NCBI GenBank assembly: GCA_021324655.1
Contig: JAJPIP010000031.1
Coordinates: forward strand, 1-58,355
DNA from: Pseudomonadota bacterium
Lineage (GTDB): Bacteria > Chloroflexota > UBA5177
DNA length: 58,355 nt
Reading direction: 5' to 3'
Shown here: one piece after another, positions 39,286-49,565 of the stretch
Layout: each line of letters starts with the position of its first letter
Position numbering within the stretch: position 1 is the stretch's first letter
Position numbers and translations under genes: made by a program
The notes under the pieces: model-generated
Database searches by the model: none
Told to the model about the DNA's origin: nothing
What the model saw: only the letters and a program-made list of their open reading frames with translations

Positions 39286-41700
39286 ATGCGTGCCCGTGTT
39301 GTCGTGACCATGCTCTCGGTTCTGGCCGTCTGTCTCGTCGCCTTCCCACCCAGCGGGCTGCGACACGCGTTTGCCGCACCCGGGCAGCCCAGGAAGCTGT
39401 CCGGTCACGTGCCGGACGTCGTGGCGAGGGGCCACGCGAAGCTGATCGGCCACAGGGCGGGGAACGATGTCATGACGATCGCCGTCGGGCTGCCGCTGCG
39501 CGATCCCGCCGCGCTGCAGTCGTTCTTGCAAGCGGTCAATGACCCGGCGAGCCCCGGCTACCATCAGTACCTGAGCCAGGCCGCGGCCAACCAGTCCTTT
39601 AACCCCACGCCGCGCCAGGAGCAGAGCGTCGTCGCCTGGCTGCGCGCCAACGGCCTCACCGTCACCCGGACGTATCCCAATCACTTGCTGGTCGATGCGC
39701 AGGGCACGGTCGCCCAGATCGAGTCGATGCTCAGCGTGACCATCAACACCTATCAGGCCACGGTGCGCGGGAGGTCGACCCAGTTCTTCGCGCCCGCCAA
39801 TGACCCGACGGTTCCGGCTTCGGTCAGCGACACGGTCCAGGCCATTACCGGACTCGACAACTATCCACGTTTCGTCATGGCGAGCAACGGTACGGCCCAC
39901 AACGGGACGCCGTATTACCCGCAGGACTTCGCCAACGCCTATGACGTGAACCCGCTCTGGAACGCCGGAGACAACGGCTCGGGCCAACACATCGGTATCA
40001 CGCTGTGGACCGTCCCGCCGTCGACAACCACGCTGCAGTCGTTCGCCTCGACTACCGGCGCCAGCACCGCCACGACCGCTAACGGGCGCCTGAAAGTCAT
40101 CCAGGTGGACGGCGGCACGACGACGGCCGACTCCGGCGAAGCCGGCATGGACATCGAGTACTCGAGCGGCATGGCGCCCGGCGCCACGCTCGACTACTAC
40201 GAAGCGCCGACCGACTCCTCGGGCAATCCGACCGATCAGGGACTCGAAGACGCCCTGAATCAGGCCGGGACGGACAGCAACAACAACCAGCAGATCACCA
40301 ACAGCTGGGGCGGCTGCGAAGCCTCCTCGACGTCCGATCCCTTCACCAGCACGACCAACAACATCTTCTCGTCGAACTCCGCGACTGGACATAACTATCT
40401 CTTCTCGTCGGGGGACAACGGCTCCTGGTGCGGTGGCGTCGATCCGGGGCCGGATTACCCGACCAGCAGCCCGTACGTGACGAGCGTGGGCGGGACCGCC
40501 TTCAGCGGCACCGTGAGCGGCTCGTATCCCGGTGAGAAGGCCTGGGCGTATTGCTCGACCTGCAACAGCGGCAACCCGGAGGGATCGGGTGGCGGCTACA
40601 GCGGGATCTTCAGCCGGCCATCCTGGCAAACGGGGAGCGGCCTGGCGAGCAACGGCATGCGCGGCTATCCGGACATCGCGGCCGACGCCGACCCGAACAC
40701 CGGCGCCTATGTCTGCTACGGCAGCAGTTCATCCTGTGCCCAGTTCGGCGGCACCAGTCTGGCGAGCCCGCTCTGGGCCGGCATGCTCGCCGACATCAAC
40801 CAGTACCTGTCGGCGCAGGGCAAGCCGGCGGCCGGCTTCATCGATCCCACCCTGTACCGGCTCGCCAACGCCTCCGAGCCGTACGCGGAGTATCACGACG
40901 TGACCAGCGGCACGAACGGCTCGTACAACGCCGGCACGGGATGGGATGCCGTCACCGGCTGGGGCTCGGACGACGCCTACAACCTGGCGCGCGATATGGC
41001 CGGCGGCTCGACCTCGACGCCGACACCGGTCGCGACAGCAACCGCTACCAGGGTGCCGACAGCGACATCCACGCCACGGCCCACCGCGACGTCCACGCCC
41101 GTGCCGACGTCCAATCCGTCCGCGACGGCCACGGCAACGCCGAAGGCCACTGCCACGTCCACCCCCCGGCCAACGGCCACCTCGACACCGAGGCCGACGG
41201 CCACGGCGACGTCCGCGCCCAGCACCCAGGTCGTCGTCAACGGCGGGTTCGAGAATGGGACGAGCCCGTGGTCGGAGTACTCCGCCAACGGCTACGAGCT
41301 GATCTCGAATTACCGGGCGCATGCCGGCAGCTATAGCGCCTGGCTCTGCGGATACGACGACTGCACCGACCAGATCTACCAGCTGGTCACGCTGCCCAAG
41401 AGCTTCAGTACCGCGACGTTCAGCTACTGGTACTACAGCGACACCCAGGAGGCGTCAGGCAGCCCGTGCTACGACTACTTCTATAGCCGGCTCTACACGT
41501 CGGCGAAGAACCTGATTACGACGACGCAGCAGTCGTGCAACAGCAGCGTCACCAACGGATGGGTGCATGAGTCATTCAACGTCAGCTCGGCGCTGAAGTC
41601 GTATGCCGGGCAGCAAGTGTACGTGTTCTTCGAGGGCACGACCGACGTCTCGCTGCCCAGCGACTTCTTTGTCGATGATGTGAGCCTCACGACGAGTTAA
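39286..41700 (+). CDS. Secreted S53-family (sedolisin/kumamolisin-like) peptidase
   Basis: This 804-residue protein has a signal peptide (to about residue 30, ending AFA) and an activation prodomain (about 35-195, with SPGYHQYLSQ). The catalytic domain shows Glu285 and Asp289 in GEAGMDIEYSSG, oxyanion Asp377 in SSGDNGSW and nucleophile Ser491 in FGGTSLASPLWAG. GWDAVTGWG near the domain end is part of the Ca2+ site. A Thr/Pro linker (about 580-645) leads to a C-terminal beta-rich domain starting VVNGGFENGTSPW, probably carbohydrate- or surface-binding. Sedolisins work at acidic pH. An AGGAGGAATCC site precedes the ATG. The gene is independent of the Tad operon. Confidence 0.93.
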   Translation: MRARVVVTMLSVLAVCLVAFPPSGLRHAFAAPGQPRKLSGHVPDVVARGHAKLIGHRAGNDVMTIAVGLPLRDPAALQSFLQAVNDPASPGYHQYLSQAAANQSFNPTPRQEQSVVAWLRANGLTVTRTYPNHLLVDAQGTVAQIESMLSVTINTYQATVRGRSTQFFAPANDPTVPASVSDTVQAITGLDNYPRFVMASNGTAHNGTPYYPQDFANAYDVNPLWNAGDNGSGQHIGITLWTVPPSTTTLQSFASTTGASTATTANGRLKVIQVDGGTTTADSGEAGMDIEYSSGMAPGATLDYYEAPTDSSGNPTDQGLEDALNQAGTDSNNNQQITNSWGGCEASSTSDPFTSTTNNIFSSNSATGHNYLFSSGDNGSWCGGVDPGPDYPTSSPYVTSVGGTAFSGTVSGSYPGEKAWAYCSTCNSGNPEGSGGGYSGIFSRPSWQTGSGLASNGMRGYPDIAADADPNTGAYVCYGSSSSCAQFGGTSLASPLWAGMLADINQYLSAQGKPAAGFIDPTLYRLANASEPYAEYHDVTSGTNGSYNAGTGWDAVTGWGSDDAYNLARDMAGGSTSTPTPVATATATRVPTATSTPRPTATSTPVPTSNPSATATATPKATATSTPRPTATSTPRPTATATSAPSTQVVVNGGFENGTSPWSEYSANGYELISNYRAHAGSYSAWLCGYDDCTDQIYQLVTLPKSFSTATFSYWYYSDTQEASGSPCYDYFYSRLYTSAKNLITTTQQSCNSSVTNGWVHESFNVSSALKSYAGQQVYVFFEGTTDVSLPSDFFVDDVSLTTS

Positions 41701-41920
41701 GATCCCGCCGGCCGCCTCACGCTCCTCTCGGGTCCGGACGTCCGGACTCGGGAGGAGCAGGCCGGTCCGGCTACGTCCGGCGCGTCGTCGCCGTCTCCCG
41801 CCCGCCGTGAGACAGCGGCCGGGGCAGTGCATTGACCACTGTCGGGCCCGGGTGCGGCGGCCTTCCCGCACCCGGGCCATTCTGTGGTGGCTCACCCACC
41901 GTGTGTCGAGATGTGTTCGC

Positions 41921-42151
41921 TCACGCGGAGGCTTCGGCCGGCACCTGCCAGGCCGCCGGTTGCGCGGTTTCCTCGTTGTCGGCCATCTCGCATTCCCGTG
42001 GGATGAACGCGCTGGCCTTCCGCCAACCGCAGGAGTGGAACTGATGCCGCAAAGCCTCAACCTGCGCCTGCCTGGCCCCGTCACTCGACACTCTGACGAC
42101 TTCCTCTTGTCCCGTTAGCTCGTTGCGAACGATCACGTCGTAGTCGGGCAC
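41921..42151 (-). CDS. Small hypothetical protein
   Basis: This 76-residue frame begins with GTG at 42151, behind a GAGGGGAG site, and reads VPDYDVIVRNELTGQEEVVR at its N-terminus. A short beta strand and helix layout looks plausible, followed by an acidic, Ala/Pro-rich tail. I do not recognise it. A longer frame reaches 42352, but it has no better start. The adjoining stretch 41701-41920 contains no supported gene. Confidence 0.45.
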   Translation of the reverse strand: MPDYDVIVRNELTGQEEVVRVSSDGARQAQVEALRHQFHSCGWRKASAFIPRECEMADNEETAQPAAWQVPAEASA

Positions 42152-42574
42152 GGCACTCCCCTCGAGTCGGTTGTCATTCTGCGGGTGGAACATCTCGTAC
42201 GATGCGACACTGCTTCGGTCCGGTACACTGCTCTGTCCAACGATTACTGCGCGGCACAGTGCAGGCTTCGTGCCACAACTATCAAATCGGGGAAAAACAC
42301 TGTGTCGCGTGACGATTGGAAGAGCAGGGAGCCGGCCGATTACTTCGACCAAAGGATATCGGACAAAAACTCGCCGCGCCGAAGAGCATGAAGAAAGCTA
42401 TATAAACGGGGGCCAGTATGACTCAGCACCGAGAATCAATGTGCATCGACATAAAGTGAACAATACAACAATGTATATGCGGCGAGCACAAGAGTTTTGA
42501 GTTTGGCGGCGCACGAAAGCGGTTGCGGCGGGATGGCAGGATATGCCGCCGGGGGCGGGCCGTCCGCCGTCATC
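42152..42574. other. Gene-free stretch with lower GC content
   Basis: About 420 bases separate the small hypothetical gene from the transporter gene. The part at about 42280-42500 is clearly richer in A and T than its surroundings (runs such as GGGGAAAAACAC, AAGCTATATAAAC and CAATACAACAATG). No gene, tRNA or convincing promoter is visible. Several short frames exist but lack ribosome-binding sites. Confidence 0.5.
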
Positions 42575-43171
42575 TCACGTCGATGTCGGCGGAGTGCTCG
42601 GTAGGAGGGTCCGCGCGGCATAGACCAGCGGCACAGAGAGGACGGTCATCGCGATCTTGGCGAGGTACTGCCCTTCCATGATGCGGAGACGCACGTCAGG
42701 CGGCAGCATCGCGAAGGCGATGGTTGTGAACACCACGGTGTCGATGGCCAGGCTGACGGCATTCGAGATCGAGACATACTGCCAGATGGGGCGGCGCAGA
42801 GTGACGCTCTGCATCAGGAGATCGGTGGTGCTGGAGCAGGCCAGGGCGACGAGGCCGGCGAGCGCGATGCGGCCGATGCCCCCGCCGAACGCCAGCGAGT
42901 ACAGCATGGAGGCGAGGAAACCGGCGACGACGGCGATGAGAGTGGGCGGCAAACCTCCCCGGCGGCGGATGACGTCGTAGACGGTGAAGGCGAGGGCAAA
43001 GAGAAATGTCCCACCGGGAATGAGCCAGGGACCGATGGGAACGAGATAGTGGGCGGCCAGCCAGTTGGCGCCGAAGTCAAGAAGGGCCGCCAGGATGATG
43101 AACGTGGGAATCACCCACGTCTGATGGGCCGCCGCGTCCACTTGCTGCCTGTCGGAGGCGATTTCAGCCAT
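42575..43171 (-). CDS. VUT-family (YhhQ-like) putative queuosine precursor transporter
   Basis: This 198-residue protein has about six hydrophobic segments. It contains [40 protein letters not shown], then [20 protein letters not shown] and [10 protein letters not shown]. These fit VUT/YhhQ proteins, which import queuosine precursors (preQ0/preQ1 in E. coli YhhQ). Its gene overlaps the end of queC by eight bases, and queF precedes queC. The neighbourhood strongly supports a precursor transporter. No other substrate is suggested by sequence. Confidence 0.78.
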   Translation of the reverse strand: MAEIASDRQQVDAAAHQTWVIPTFIILAALLDFGANWLAAHYLVPIGPWLIPGGTFLFALAFTVYDVIRRRGGLPPTLIAVVAGFLASMLYSLAFGGGIGRIALAGLVALACSSTTDLLMQSVTLRRPIWQYVSISNAVSLAIDTVVFTTIAFAMLPPDVRLRIMEGQYLAKIAMTVLSVPLVYAARTLLPSTPPTST

Positions 43172-43901
43172 TCGGGTACGAATCCCCAGGACCTGCTCGC
43201 TCGCGCACCGGCCGCGACTTATAGGGAATGGGGTCGCTGAGACCAGCCTCGGCGAAGCCCTTCAGCCGCAGGAGACAGGCGTCACACTGTCCGCAGGCGA
43301 CGCCGTGTTGATCCGGATCGTAGCAGGTCGCCGTCAGCGAATAGTCCACGCCCAGGCTCCGGCCGAGCCGGATGATCTCGGCCTTGGTCAGGTCAATGAG
43401 GGGCGTTCTGATCCGGACCTCGCCGCTTTCCACCCCGATGCGCGTGGCGAGATTGGCCACGCGCTGGAAGGCGGCGATGAACTCCGGACGGCAGTCGGGA
43501 TAGCCGGAGTAGTCCAGAGCATTGACGCCGATGAAGATGTCGCGAGCGCCCAGCACCTCGGCCCAGGCCAGAGCATACGAGAGGAAGATAGTGTTGCGGG
43601 CCGGCACATACGTGACGGGAATGCCGTCGCCGATCTCGTCCGCTGTGCGGGCTTTCGGCACCTCCATGTCGCCCGTCAGCGCGGATCCGCCAAAGAGGCG
43701 CAGATCGATGTCGGCGACGACGTGCTCGGCGGCACCTAACGCCGCTGCCACTCGGCGCGCCGCCTCGAGCTCAATCGTGTGGCGCTGTCCGTAGCGGAAG
43801 GAGAGGGCGTGAGCGTGATAGCCTTCATGCCTGGCCACCGCAAGGGTCGTCGCGGAATCGAGTCCGCCGCTCAGGAGGACAACCGCGGCAGGTCCACTCA
43901 C
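43164..43901 (-). CDS. queC: 7-cyano-7-deazaguanine synthase QueC
   Basis: QueC makes preQ0 from 7-carboxy-7-deazaguanine, ammonia and ATP in the queuosine pathway. This 245-residue protein has the PP-loop [17 protein letters not shown], then [20 protein letters not shown] and [18 protein letters not shown]. The zinc site at the C-terminus is [21 protein letters not shown] chose the GTG at 43901, whose GTGA overlaps the queF stop; the frame extends to 43958 but only into queF. The gene is translationally coupled to queF and overlaps the VUT gene. Confidence 0.93.
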   Translation of the reverse strand: MSGPAAVVLLSGGLDSATTLAVARHEGYHAHALSFRYGQRHTIELEAARRVAAALGAAEHVVADIDLRLFGGSALTGDMEVPKARTADEIGDGIPVTYVPARNTIFLSYALAWAEVLGARDIFIGVNALDYSGYPDCRPEFIAAFQRVANLATRIGVESGEVRIRTPLIDLTKAEIIRLGRSLGVDYSLTATCYDPDQHGVACGQCDACLLRLKGFAEAGLSDPIPYKSRPVRERAGPGDSYPNG

Positions 43902-44284
43902 TCCGGCTGCTGGTACTCGGCGCGGATCACGGTCTTCACGTTGCCGCGCACGTTCCAATCGGTCACGATCTCCGCCCGTGCCGGTTGCATGACCCGGACG
44001 AAGTCATCGAGGATGCGATTGGTCACCGCCTCATGGAAGACGTACTCATCTCGGAAACGGTTGAGGTACAGCTTCCACGACTTGAGCTCGCAGATGTAAC
44101 CATCCGGCACGTACGTCAAAGTGATCGTGGCGAAGTCCGGATAGCCGGAGCGCGGGCACTTGCAGGTGAACTCCGGATAGCTGAGCTCAACCGTGTACGC
44201 CCGCTGCGGGGCCGGATTGGGAATCGGCTCGAGCTCAGCGGCGGCGATCTGCGCCTCGCCGTAACGTTGGGTCTCGGTTACCAC
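43898..44284 (-). CDS. queF: NADPH-dependent 7-cyano-7-deazaguanine reductase QueF
   Basis: QueF reduces the nitrile of preQ0 to the amine of preQ1. This 128-residue protein is the short, single-domain type. The catalytic Cys lies in the motif [19 protein letters not shown]. The signature Glu-rich segment [20 protein letters not shown] follows, with [18 protein letters not shown] near the end. It is the first gene of a queF-queC-VUT operon. QueD and QueE are not in the window. Confidence 0.95.
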   Translation of the reverse strand: MVTETQRYGEAQIAAAELEPIPNPAPQRAYTVELSYPEFTCKCPRSGYPDFATITLTYVPDGYICELKSWKLYLNRFRDEYVFHEAVTNRILDDFVRVMQPARAEIVTDWNVRGNVKTVIRAEYQQPE

Positions 44285-44338
44285 AGGCGTCTCCTTCCAT
44301 CAAGACTATACGGGAGGGAATGGGGGTTGCCGGCGGTC

Positions 44339-46069
44339 CTAGGCGCTTTCCTGCGGTTGAGCCTCGGCGAGGGCTGCGGGAATTTCGACGATGAAGCGCG
44401 TGCCGCCCTCCTCGGGAAACTCCACGTCGATCCGTCCCGCGTGCATCTCCACGATCTGGCGTGTGATGTACAGGCCGAGTCCCATGCCCGAGCGGTGGTC
44501 GGAGCCGTGAGCCTGGTAGAAGCGCTCGAACAGGTGGGCGCGGTGTCCCGGCGGCACGCCGATGCCATGGTCTCGCACCGTCATCCGGACCGTATCGTCC
44601 GGTGTCTTCTCTCCGGTGACCTCGACGCGCCCGGCCTCAGGGCTGAACTTGACTGCATTGTCAAGCAGATTGGTGAGCACTTGCTCGAACCGGAGAGGGT
44701 CGACGGAGAGCGTGACCGGGGTCGGGACGTCCACGATGATCTCTCCGGCTCCGGCGCGAAGCTGCATCTGCTCCACCACGCCGTCAATCAACTCTTTCAA
44801 GTCGGTGGGCGTCGGATGGACCTCGAGCCGGCCCGCCTGGACGCGGACGGTCTCCAGGAGTTGTGTGACCAGACGGGAGAGACGTCCCACCTGCCGTTCC
44901 ACCGTGCGCAGCGATCGCTCGAGGGACCGCTCGTCCGGCGGTGTCCCCTTCTCGAGCCGGCGCAGCAGTGACTGTGACGCAATTTGCAAACTGGTCAGCG
45001 GGGTTTTCAGTTCGTGGGCGGCGATCGAGATGAATTCGTCGCGAGCCTTGACGGTTGCTTCAGCGAGCTCCGCCTCCTGGCGCGCGGTGTGCGCTGCCCT
45101 GACCAGGTTGGCATGATCGATCGCCAGGGCCACGCGGTCGGCCACGATCTGCAGCAGTTCCACATCCTGAGCGTTGAACTGGCGGCGATGGCGCGATCCC
45201 ACATGGAGCACGCCCAGCACGCGCTTCTCGGTGACAAGCGGCACGCCCAATAGAGAGCGTATGCCCTTGTTGACCAGGATGGAGTTCCATACGTCGTCGC
45301 GCTCGACGTCATCCAGGACCACTGCCTGGCGGTCGGCGGCGATCCGTCCGGCGAATCCACTGCCGACGGGGACGCGCACGCCTTGCTCCACCTCGTCCTC
45401 GATCCCCTTGGCCGCTCGCGCCACGAGCATATTGGTGTCCTCGTCCAGGAGCAAGACAGTGACGGTGTCGACGGCGAGAATCTCGGCGACGCGGTCGAGG
45501 AGTCGCACGAGCAAGTCGTCCAGATTGAGATCGGAGAGGGCCGCTTCCGTCACGCTCTGGATAGCACGCAACCGCTCGACCAGCATCTCGCTCTCGGTCC
45601 GTGCTGCGTGCTCCAGCTCGAGCAGCTGGGCGCGCTCTTCCTCCGCGCGCTTCCGGTCCGTCAGGTCGCGGGTGACTTTGGCAAAGCCGACAAGCTCGTG
45701 GTTGGCGTCGAAGAGTGCCGTGAGAACGACACTCGCCCAGAAGCGTGACCCATCCTTCCGGATGCGCCATCCTTCCTCTTGCCACCGTCCTTCATCGGCT
45801 GCCACGCGGAGCCCGTAATCGGGCTTCCCGCGCTGGGCCTCGCGCGCCGGGTAGAAGATGGAGAAGTGTTTCCCGATGATCTCGTCAGGCGTATAGCCCT
45901 TGATCCTCTGGGCGCCTTCGTTCCACGAGCGAACATAGCCGTTGGTGTCGAGAAGGAAGATGGCGTAATCCTGAACGCTCTCGACGAGGAGCCGAAAGAG
46001 CGGCTCCTGGTCGCCGGTCACTCCCGGCTGCGTGTCCTCTGGGACAACTCGATCCATCCGTCCTCGCAC
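44339..46069 (-). CDS. PAS-GAF sensor histidine kinase, orphan
   Basis: This 576-residue protein has no membrane segment. Its PAS domain (about 25-140) contains DYAIFLLDTNGYVRSWNEGA and WRIRKDGSRFWASVVLTALF. A GAF domain (about 165-325) contains VPVGSGFAGRIAADRQAVVL and LLGVPLVTEKRVLGVLHVGS. HisKA has the phosphorylated His in ISIAAHELKTPLTSLQIA. The HATPase has the N box NLLDNAVKFSPEAGR, G1 RDHGIGVPPG, and G2 GMGLGLYITRQIVEMHAG. No response regulator is adjacent, so its partner is elsewhere. The GTG at 46069 or the ATG at 46057 could be the start. It is probably cytosolic and senses a small molecule or redox state. Confidence 0.93.
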   Translation of the reverse strand: MRGRMDRVVPEDTQPGVTGDQEPLFRLLVESVQDYAIFLLDTNGYVRSWNEGAQRIKGYTPDEIIGKHFSIFYPAREAQRGKPDYGLRVAADEGRWQEEGWRIRKDGSRFWASVVLTALFDANHELVGFAKVTRDLTDRKRAEEERAQLLELEHAARTESEMLVERLRAIQSVTEAALSDLNLDDLLVRLLDRVAEILAVDTVTVLLLDEDTNMLVARAAKGIEDEVEQGVRVPVGSGFAGRIAADRQAVVLDDVERDDVWNSILVNKGIRSLLGVPLVTEKRVLGVLHVGSRHRRQFNAQDVELLQIVADRVALAIDHANLVRAAHTARQEAELAEATVKARDEFISIAAHELKTPLTSLQIASQSLLRRLEKGTPPDERSLERSLRTVERQVGRLSRLVTQLLETVRVQAGRLEVHPTPTDLKELIDGVVEQMQLRAGAGEIIVDVPTPVTLSVDPLRFEQVLTNLLDNAVKFSPEAGRVEVTGEKTPDDTVRMTVRDHGIGVPPGHRAHLFERFYQAHGSDHRSGMGLGLYITRQIVEMHAGRIDVEFPEEGGTRFIVEIPAALAEAQPQESA

Positions 46070-46155
46070 TCCCCCGCTACGGAAAGTATGACATGATACG
46101 GCTGTCCCGGTCTCAACACGCGCCGCGCTGAGGACATGCGCCTACCCGCGTGCAT

Positions 46156-47517
46156 TCACAGCCCGGTGCGCGCTTTGATCTCCAGATAGCGATTGATCAG
46201 CGCCGGTGAGAGCTCGTTGGCCGGCACGTCGAGCGTGAGGACACCGTGCCGGCGGAGCGCGAGAAGGGTCTCCTCTCGATCATCCAGCGTGCGCCGCGCG
46301 ACCGCTCGCTCGTACACCTGCTCGGGGCGATCGAGGGCAAGGCGCGCCAGGTGCTCGATGGCTGGATCGCGAAGCGTCACCACCAGCACGAGATGGCGCC
46401 GTGCCAGCCGGGTGGCGTGCGCCACCAGCGGCGTCGCCGCCTCCGGCCCGGCGAGGTCGGTAAAGACGACCATCAGAGAGCGACGCGGGTTGCGCGTGGC
46501 CAGATAACCCAGCCCGGCCGTGTAATCCGTCTCGATGGGAATCGCTTCCAGGTTATAGAGCGCATCGGTCAGGGCCAGGAACTGCCCCCGCCCGGGTCGC
46601 GCCGGCAGATACCGGCTCACGCGGTCGGCGAAGGCAAGCAAGCCGACGCGATCGCCGTACAGCTGGGCGACGAAGGCGAGCAGAAGGGAGGAGTTGACCG
46701 CGTGGTCGAGCCGCGTCAGGGCCACGCCGCCTCGTCCGATGACAGCGGTATCGTTACCGTCGACCTCTGCGACGATCGTCGTCGACATCAGACGCCCGGC
46801 ATCGATGACCAGCAGGATGTTCTGGCTGCGCTCGGTCTGATAGTCGACGGCGATCGGCTTGTGCCGCCGCGCCGTGGCCGGCCAGTTGATACGGCGGAAC
46901 TCGTCGTCGTGCGAGTAGTCACGCAGTCTCTCGAACTCTGTCCCCGCGCCGTGGCGCCGCGTCAGATGAAGCCCCATTTCCTCGAGTCGGCCCCGCCGCA
47001 GGAGCGACTCGTACGAACGGACGGCCAGAAGATTGGGATACACTTTCACCTCGCCGTCGAGACGGTCGCCATACTGACGCCAGGCGAGACCGAACGGTCC
47101 GAGATACCGCACCGCGAGCGGACCGAAATGGAAGTCGCCACGGTGGGTCGGGACCACGCGGTATGCCATTTCCCAGCTGTCACCCGCGCCGCATGTGCCC
47201 CCTCCGGCGCCGCCGTCGGCGAGGAAGGTCGGCGGTATCGCGTCACGCACGCGGAATCGCATCGGACGGCGGGCCCGGTTGCGAAGGCGCAGGATGACGA
47301 GATTGGGGACGCCAAGGGAGAGTTTCGGCTCGTGTTCGCGCTCCCATATGAGGTCGGTGCGGGCCGGAAGAAGGGCAATGTCGCCCAGCGCGACCAGGAG
47401 GGTTCCGACCCACCACGCGGCGCCGGCAATGAGAGCACCATAGTAGGAGCCCGTCAGGATCATGGGGATGAGACCGCACAGGGCGATCAGCAGAAGCCGC
47501 GGAGTGGGGACGACCAT
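46156..47517 (-). CDS. DUF58 domain-containing protein
   Basis: This 453-residue protein has two N-terminal hydrophobic segments (about 8-48), then a soluble region with the DUF58 core GTEFERLRDYSHDDEFRRIN and PIAVDYQTERSQNILLVIDA, a VWA-like strand. DUF58 proteins occur with MoxR ATPases, which are thought to remodel or activate them. It lies 10 bases downstream of the moxR-like gene, in the operon that includes DUF4350, DUF4129 and SpoIIM genes. The block is conserved as a unit in many Gram-positive-type bacteria, but its role is uncertain. Confidence 0.9.
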   Translation of the reverse strand: MVVPTPRLLLIALCGLIPMILTGSYYGALIAGAAWWVGTLLVALGDIALLPARTDLIWEREHEPKLSLGVPNLVILRLRNRARRPMRFRVRDAIPPTFLADGGAGGGTCGAGDSWEMAYRVVPTHRGDFHFGPLAVRYLGPFGLAWRQYGDRLDGEVKVYPNLLAVRSYESLLRRGRLEEMGLHLTRRHGAGTEFERLRDYSHDDEFRRINWPATARRHKPIAVDYQTERSQNILLVIDAGRLMSTTIVAEVDGNDTAVIGRGGVALTRLDHAVNSSLLLAFVAQLYGDRVGLLAFADRVSRYLPARPGRGQFLALTDALYNLEAIPIETDYTAGLGYLATRNPRRSLMVVFTDLAGPEAATPLVAHATRLARRHLVLVVTLRDPAIEHLARLALDRPEQVYERAVARRTLDDREETLLALRRHGVLTLDVPANELSPALINRYLEIKARTGL

Positions 47518-47527
47518 CGGGACCGAT

Positions 47528-48511
47528 CTAGCGCGGGACGGGCACGCGCGTCAGCAGCCGGTCGATGACGCGATCGGGCGTCAGACCCTCGATCTCTGCT
47601 TCCGGCCGCAACAGGAGCCGGTGCCGAAGCGCCGGCCGGGCGACGCTCTTCACGTCATCGGGGGTGATGTAGCCGCGCCCGCGCATGGCGGCGAGGGTCT
47701 TGGCGGCGGTCAGCAGCGCGATGGACGCGCGCGGGCTGGCGCCGAGCAATAAGTCCGCGGAAGACCGCGTTGCCTCCACGATCTCCGTCATGTACTCGAT
47801 GAGGGCGTCGTCGACGGTGGTGCGGGTCACCGACGTCATCACCGCGCGAAGCTCCTCCGGCATCACCACCGGCTCGATCCCGGCCGCCTGCAGGTCGTGG
47901 GCATTCAGGCCTCGATCATGAAGGCGCAAGATGCGGCGCTCCGCCTCGTTTCCAGGGTAGGGAACCACAATCTTGAAGAGGAACCGATCGAGTTGGGCTT
48001 CCGGCAGCGGGTAGGTGCCCTCGTACTCGATCGGGTTCTGGGTTGCCGCCACAAAGAAGGGGAAGGGGAGCGCCTCCCGCTCTCCCTCCAGGGTCACCTG
48101 GCGCTCTTCCATCGCCTCGAGGAGGGCCGACTGGGTCTTGGCGGGCGCGCGGTTGATCTCGTCTGCCAGCAGGATCTGAGTGAAGACGGGTCCGCGCCGC
48201 AGATAGAAGCGCCCGCTCTGCAGATCGAAGACGCTGGTGCCGACAATGTCGGACGGCATCAGGTCCGGCGTGAACTGTACCCGGTGGAACTCGGCACGGA
48301 CGAGGCGCGCCAGGATCTTGGCCATCAGCGTCTTGGCCGTCCCCGGTACCCCCTCCAGCAGGACGTGACCGCCGCTTATGAGGGCGACGCACAGCAGTTC
48401 GAAGACCTCCTCCTGGCCCACCAGGATCTTCTCGGCCTCTTGACGAAGACGGGCGTACAGGGCAGCGGCAGAGGCCAGCTCCCCGGCATACAAAGGCTCA
48501 GACACGTTCAC
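47528..48511 (-). CDS. MoxR-family AAA+ ATPase
   Basis: This 327-residue AAA+ ATPase has Walker [21 protein letters not shown], Walker [21 protein letters not shown], sensor 1 [20 protein letters not shown] and the arginine-finger region [13 protein letters not shown]-terminally, the lid contains [20 protein letters not shown]. MoxR proteins act as chaperones for VWA and DUF58 partners. It overlaps the DUF4350 gene by 14 bases and is followed by the DUF58 gene. Confidence 0.95.
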   Translation of the reverse strand: MNVSEPLYAGELASAAALYARLRQEAEKILVGQEEVFELLCVALISGGHVLLEGVPGTAKTLMAKILARLVRAEFHRVQFTPDLMPSDIVGTSVFDLQSGRFYLRRGPVFTQILLADEINRAPAKTQSALLEAMEERQVTLEGEREALPFPFFVAATQNPIEYEGTYPLPEAQLDRFLFKIVVPYPGNEAERRILRLHDRGLNAHDLQAAGIEPVVMPEELRAVMTSVTRTTVDDALIEYMTEIVEATRSSADLLLGASPRASIALLTAAKTLAAMRGRGYITPDDVKSVARPALRHRLLLRPEAEIEGLTPDRVIDRLLTRVPVPR

Positions 48512-49565
48512 TCCTCAGGCGCTCTTCCTCGGCAAGGATAGCCCGCGCTCGTTCCGTCAATTCCCTGTCCGACACACTTGTGGCAGGGGCCAGAAGGCTC
48601 TCGACCGCCGCGCGCCTCCCCTCGTCGAGACGGTCAACGCCCCCGAGCCGCTCCAGGATCGTGCGGCGCAGGGCCTCCTGATACATGCTCAAGATGTCGG
48701 CGCGACGTCCCGCTTCCCTCATGAGGCTCGCGAGCGATGTCACATACTCGGCGGTACGGCGGGGCGCCTGGTCCGCCGCCAGCAGCGGGGGACCGAGCCG
48801 CAGTCCGCTCAGCCACCGGTACAGGACGGCAGTCAGCAGCGCAAAGAGGAAGGCAGCTCCCCACGCCGTATTGGTCATCCAGCCGGTCCCACCTCCCGCC
48901 GCCGACGGCTGATATTCTTCGAAGATCACGGGGCGCCGCGGCCCAACCAGATTGAGCAGCAGGCGGCGATTGTCTGCCACTCCGAGACGCGCGTTCTCGA
49001 GCGGTGTCCGATCCGTCAACAGCCACAGGATTCCGTGTCCCATGGGCCGATAGAGGAGGACAGGGCCGTCGGCCGTCGAGGCAACGACACCCCCGGCAGG
49101 CTCGCCCACGACGACTGCCGCCCCGGAACCGGCGAGACGCCGGACGGGAGGATCCAGGACAGGCTGGTCAACGTGGACCGTCCCTCCCAGACCCGGCACC
49201 ACGCTGATGCCCAGTCGGGCGAGAAACCGCCCGGCGCTGTCGCCTTCCGACGCCAGGACCAGATGCCCGCCGCGGAGCACCCAGGCTCTGAGTTGCTGAT
49301 CCTGTTGCTCCCGCAGCGATGGCTGCGGTGTCAGAATCAGGAGCGTTGCGCCTCGTGAGAGCCGGCGGACGTCGAATCCTCGATCCACCCTGACCGGTCG
49401 GCCGATGCGGGAGAGCCACAGGTACGCTGCGAGGGCCCCGTCCGGTTGGGCACTCGCCGTGGCGAGGGGTGGCAGCGGCGCCGCCGGCGCCGAGAGCGCG
49501 CTCAGCGCCCCGAGGACGAGCAGGGCGGCCGCGAGCAAGATCCACGACGAGAATCGCCGCATCAC
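48498..49565 (-). CDS. DUF4350 domain-containing membrane protein
   Basis: This 355-residue protein has an N-terminal hydrophobic segment (about 8-28) and a second (about 232-250, [18 protein letters not shown]). The region between them contains [20 protein letters not shown] and [20 protein letters not shown], then [18 protein letters not shown], the DUF4350 pattern. It sits four bases overlapped with the DUF4129 gene and 14 bases overlapped with the MoxR gene. The C-terminal part (about 270-355) is cytosolic and helical. Confidence 0.85.
   Translation of the reverse strand: MMRRFSSWILLAAALLVLGALSALSAPAAPLPPLATASAQPDGALAAYLWLSRIGRPVRVDRGFDVRRLSRGATLLILTPQPSLREQQDQQLRAWVLRGGHLVLASEGDSAGRFLARLGISVVPGLGGTVHVDQPVLDPPVRRLAGSGAAVVVGEPAGGVVASTADGPVLLYRPMGHGILWLLTDRTPLENARLGVADNRRLLLNLVGPRRPVIFEEYQPSAAGGGTGWMTNTAWGAAFLFALLTAVLYRWLSGLRLGPPLLAADQAPRRTAEYVTSLASLMREAGRRADILSMYQEALRRTILERLGGVDRLDEGRRAAVESLLAPATSVSDRELTERARAILAEEERLRSERV

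Noticed and set aside
39171-39542. 123-codon frame starting at 39171
   Set aside because: It overlaps the start of the peptidase gene in another frame, lacks a ribosome-binding site and has no protein-like pattern.
39133-40629. 498-codon open frame on the minus strand
   Set aside because: It is antisense to the S53 peptidase, whose catalytic motifs are intact; the frame translates to Arg/Gly-rich sequence typical of GC-rich shadow frames.
46246-47568. 440-codon open frame on the plus strand
   Set aside because: It is antisense to the DUF58 gene and lacks any domain-like sequence.
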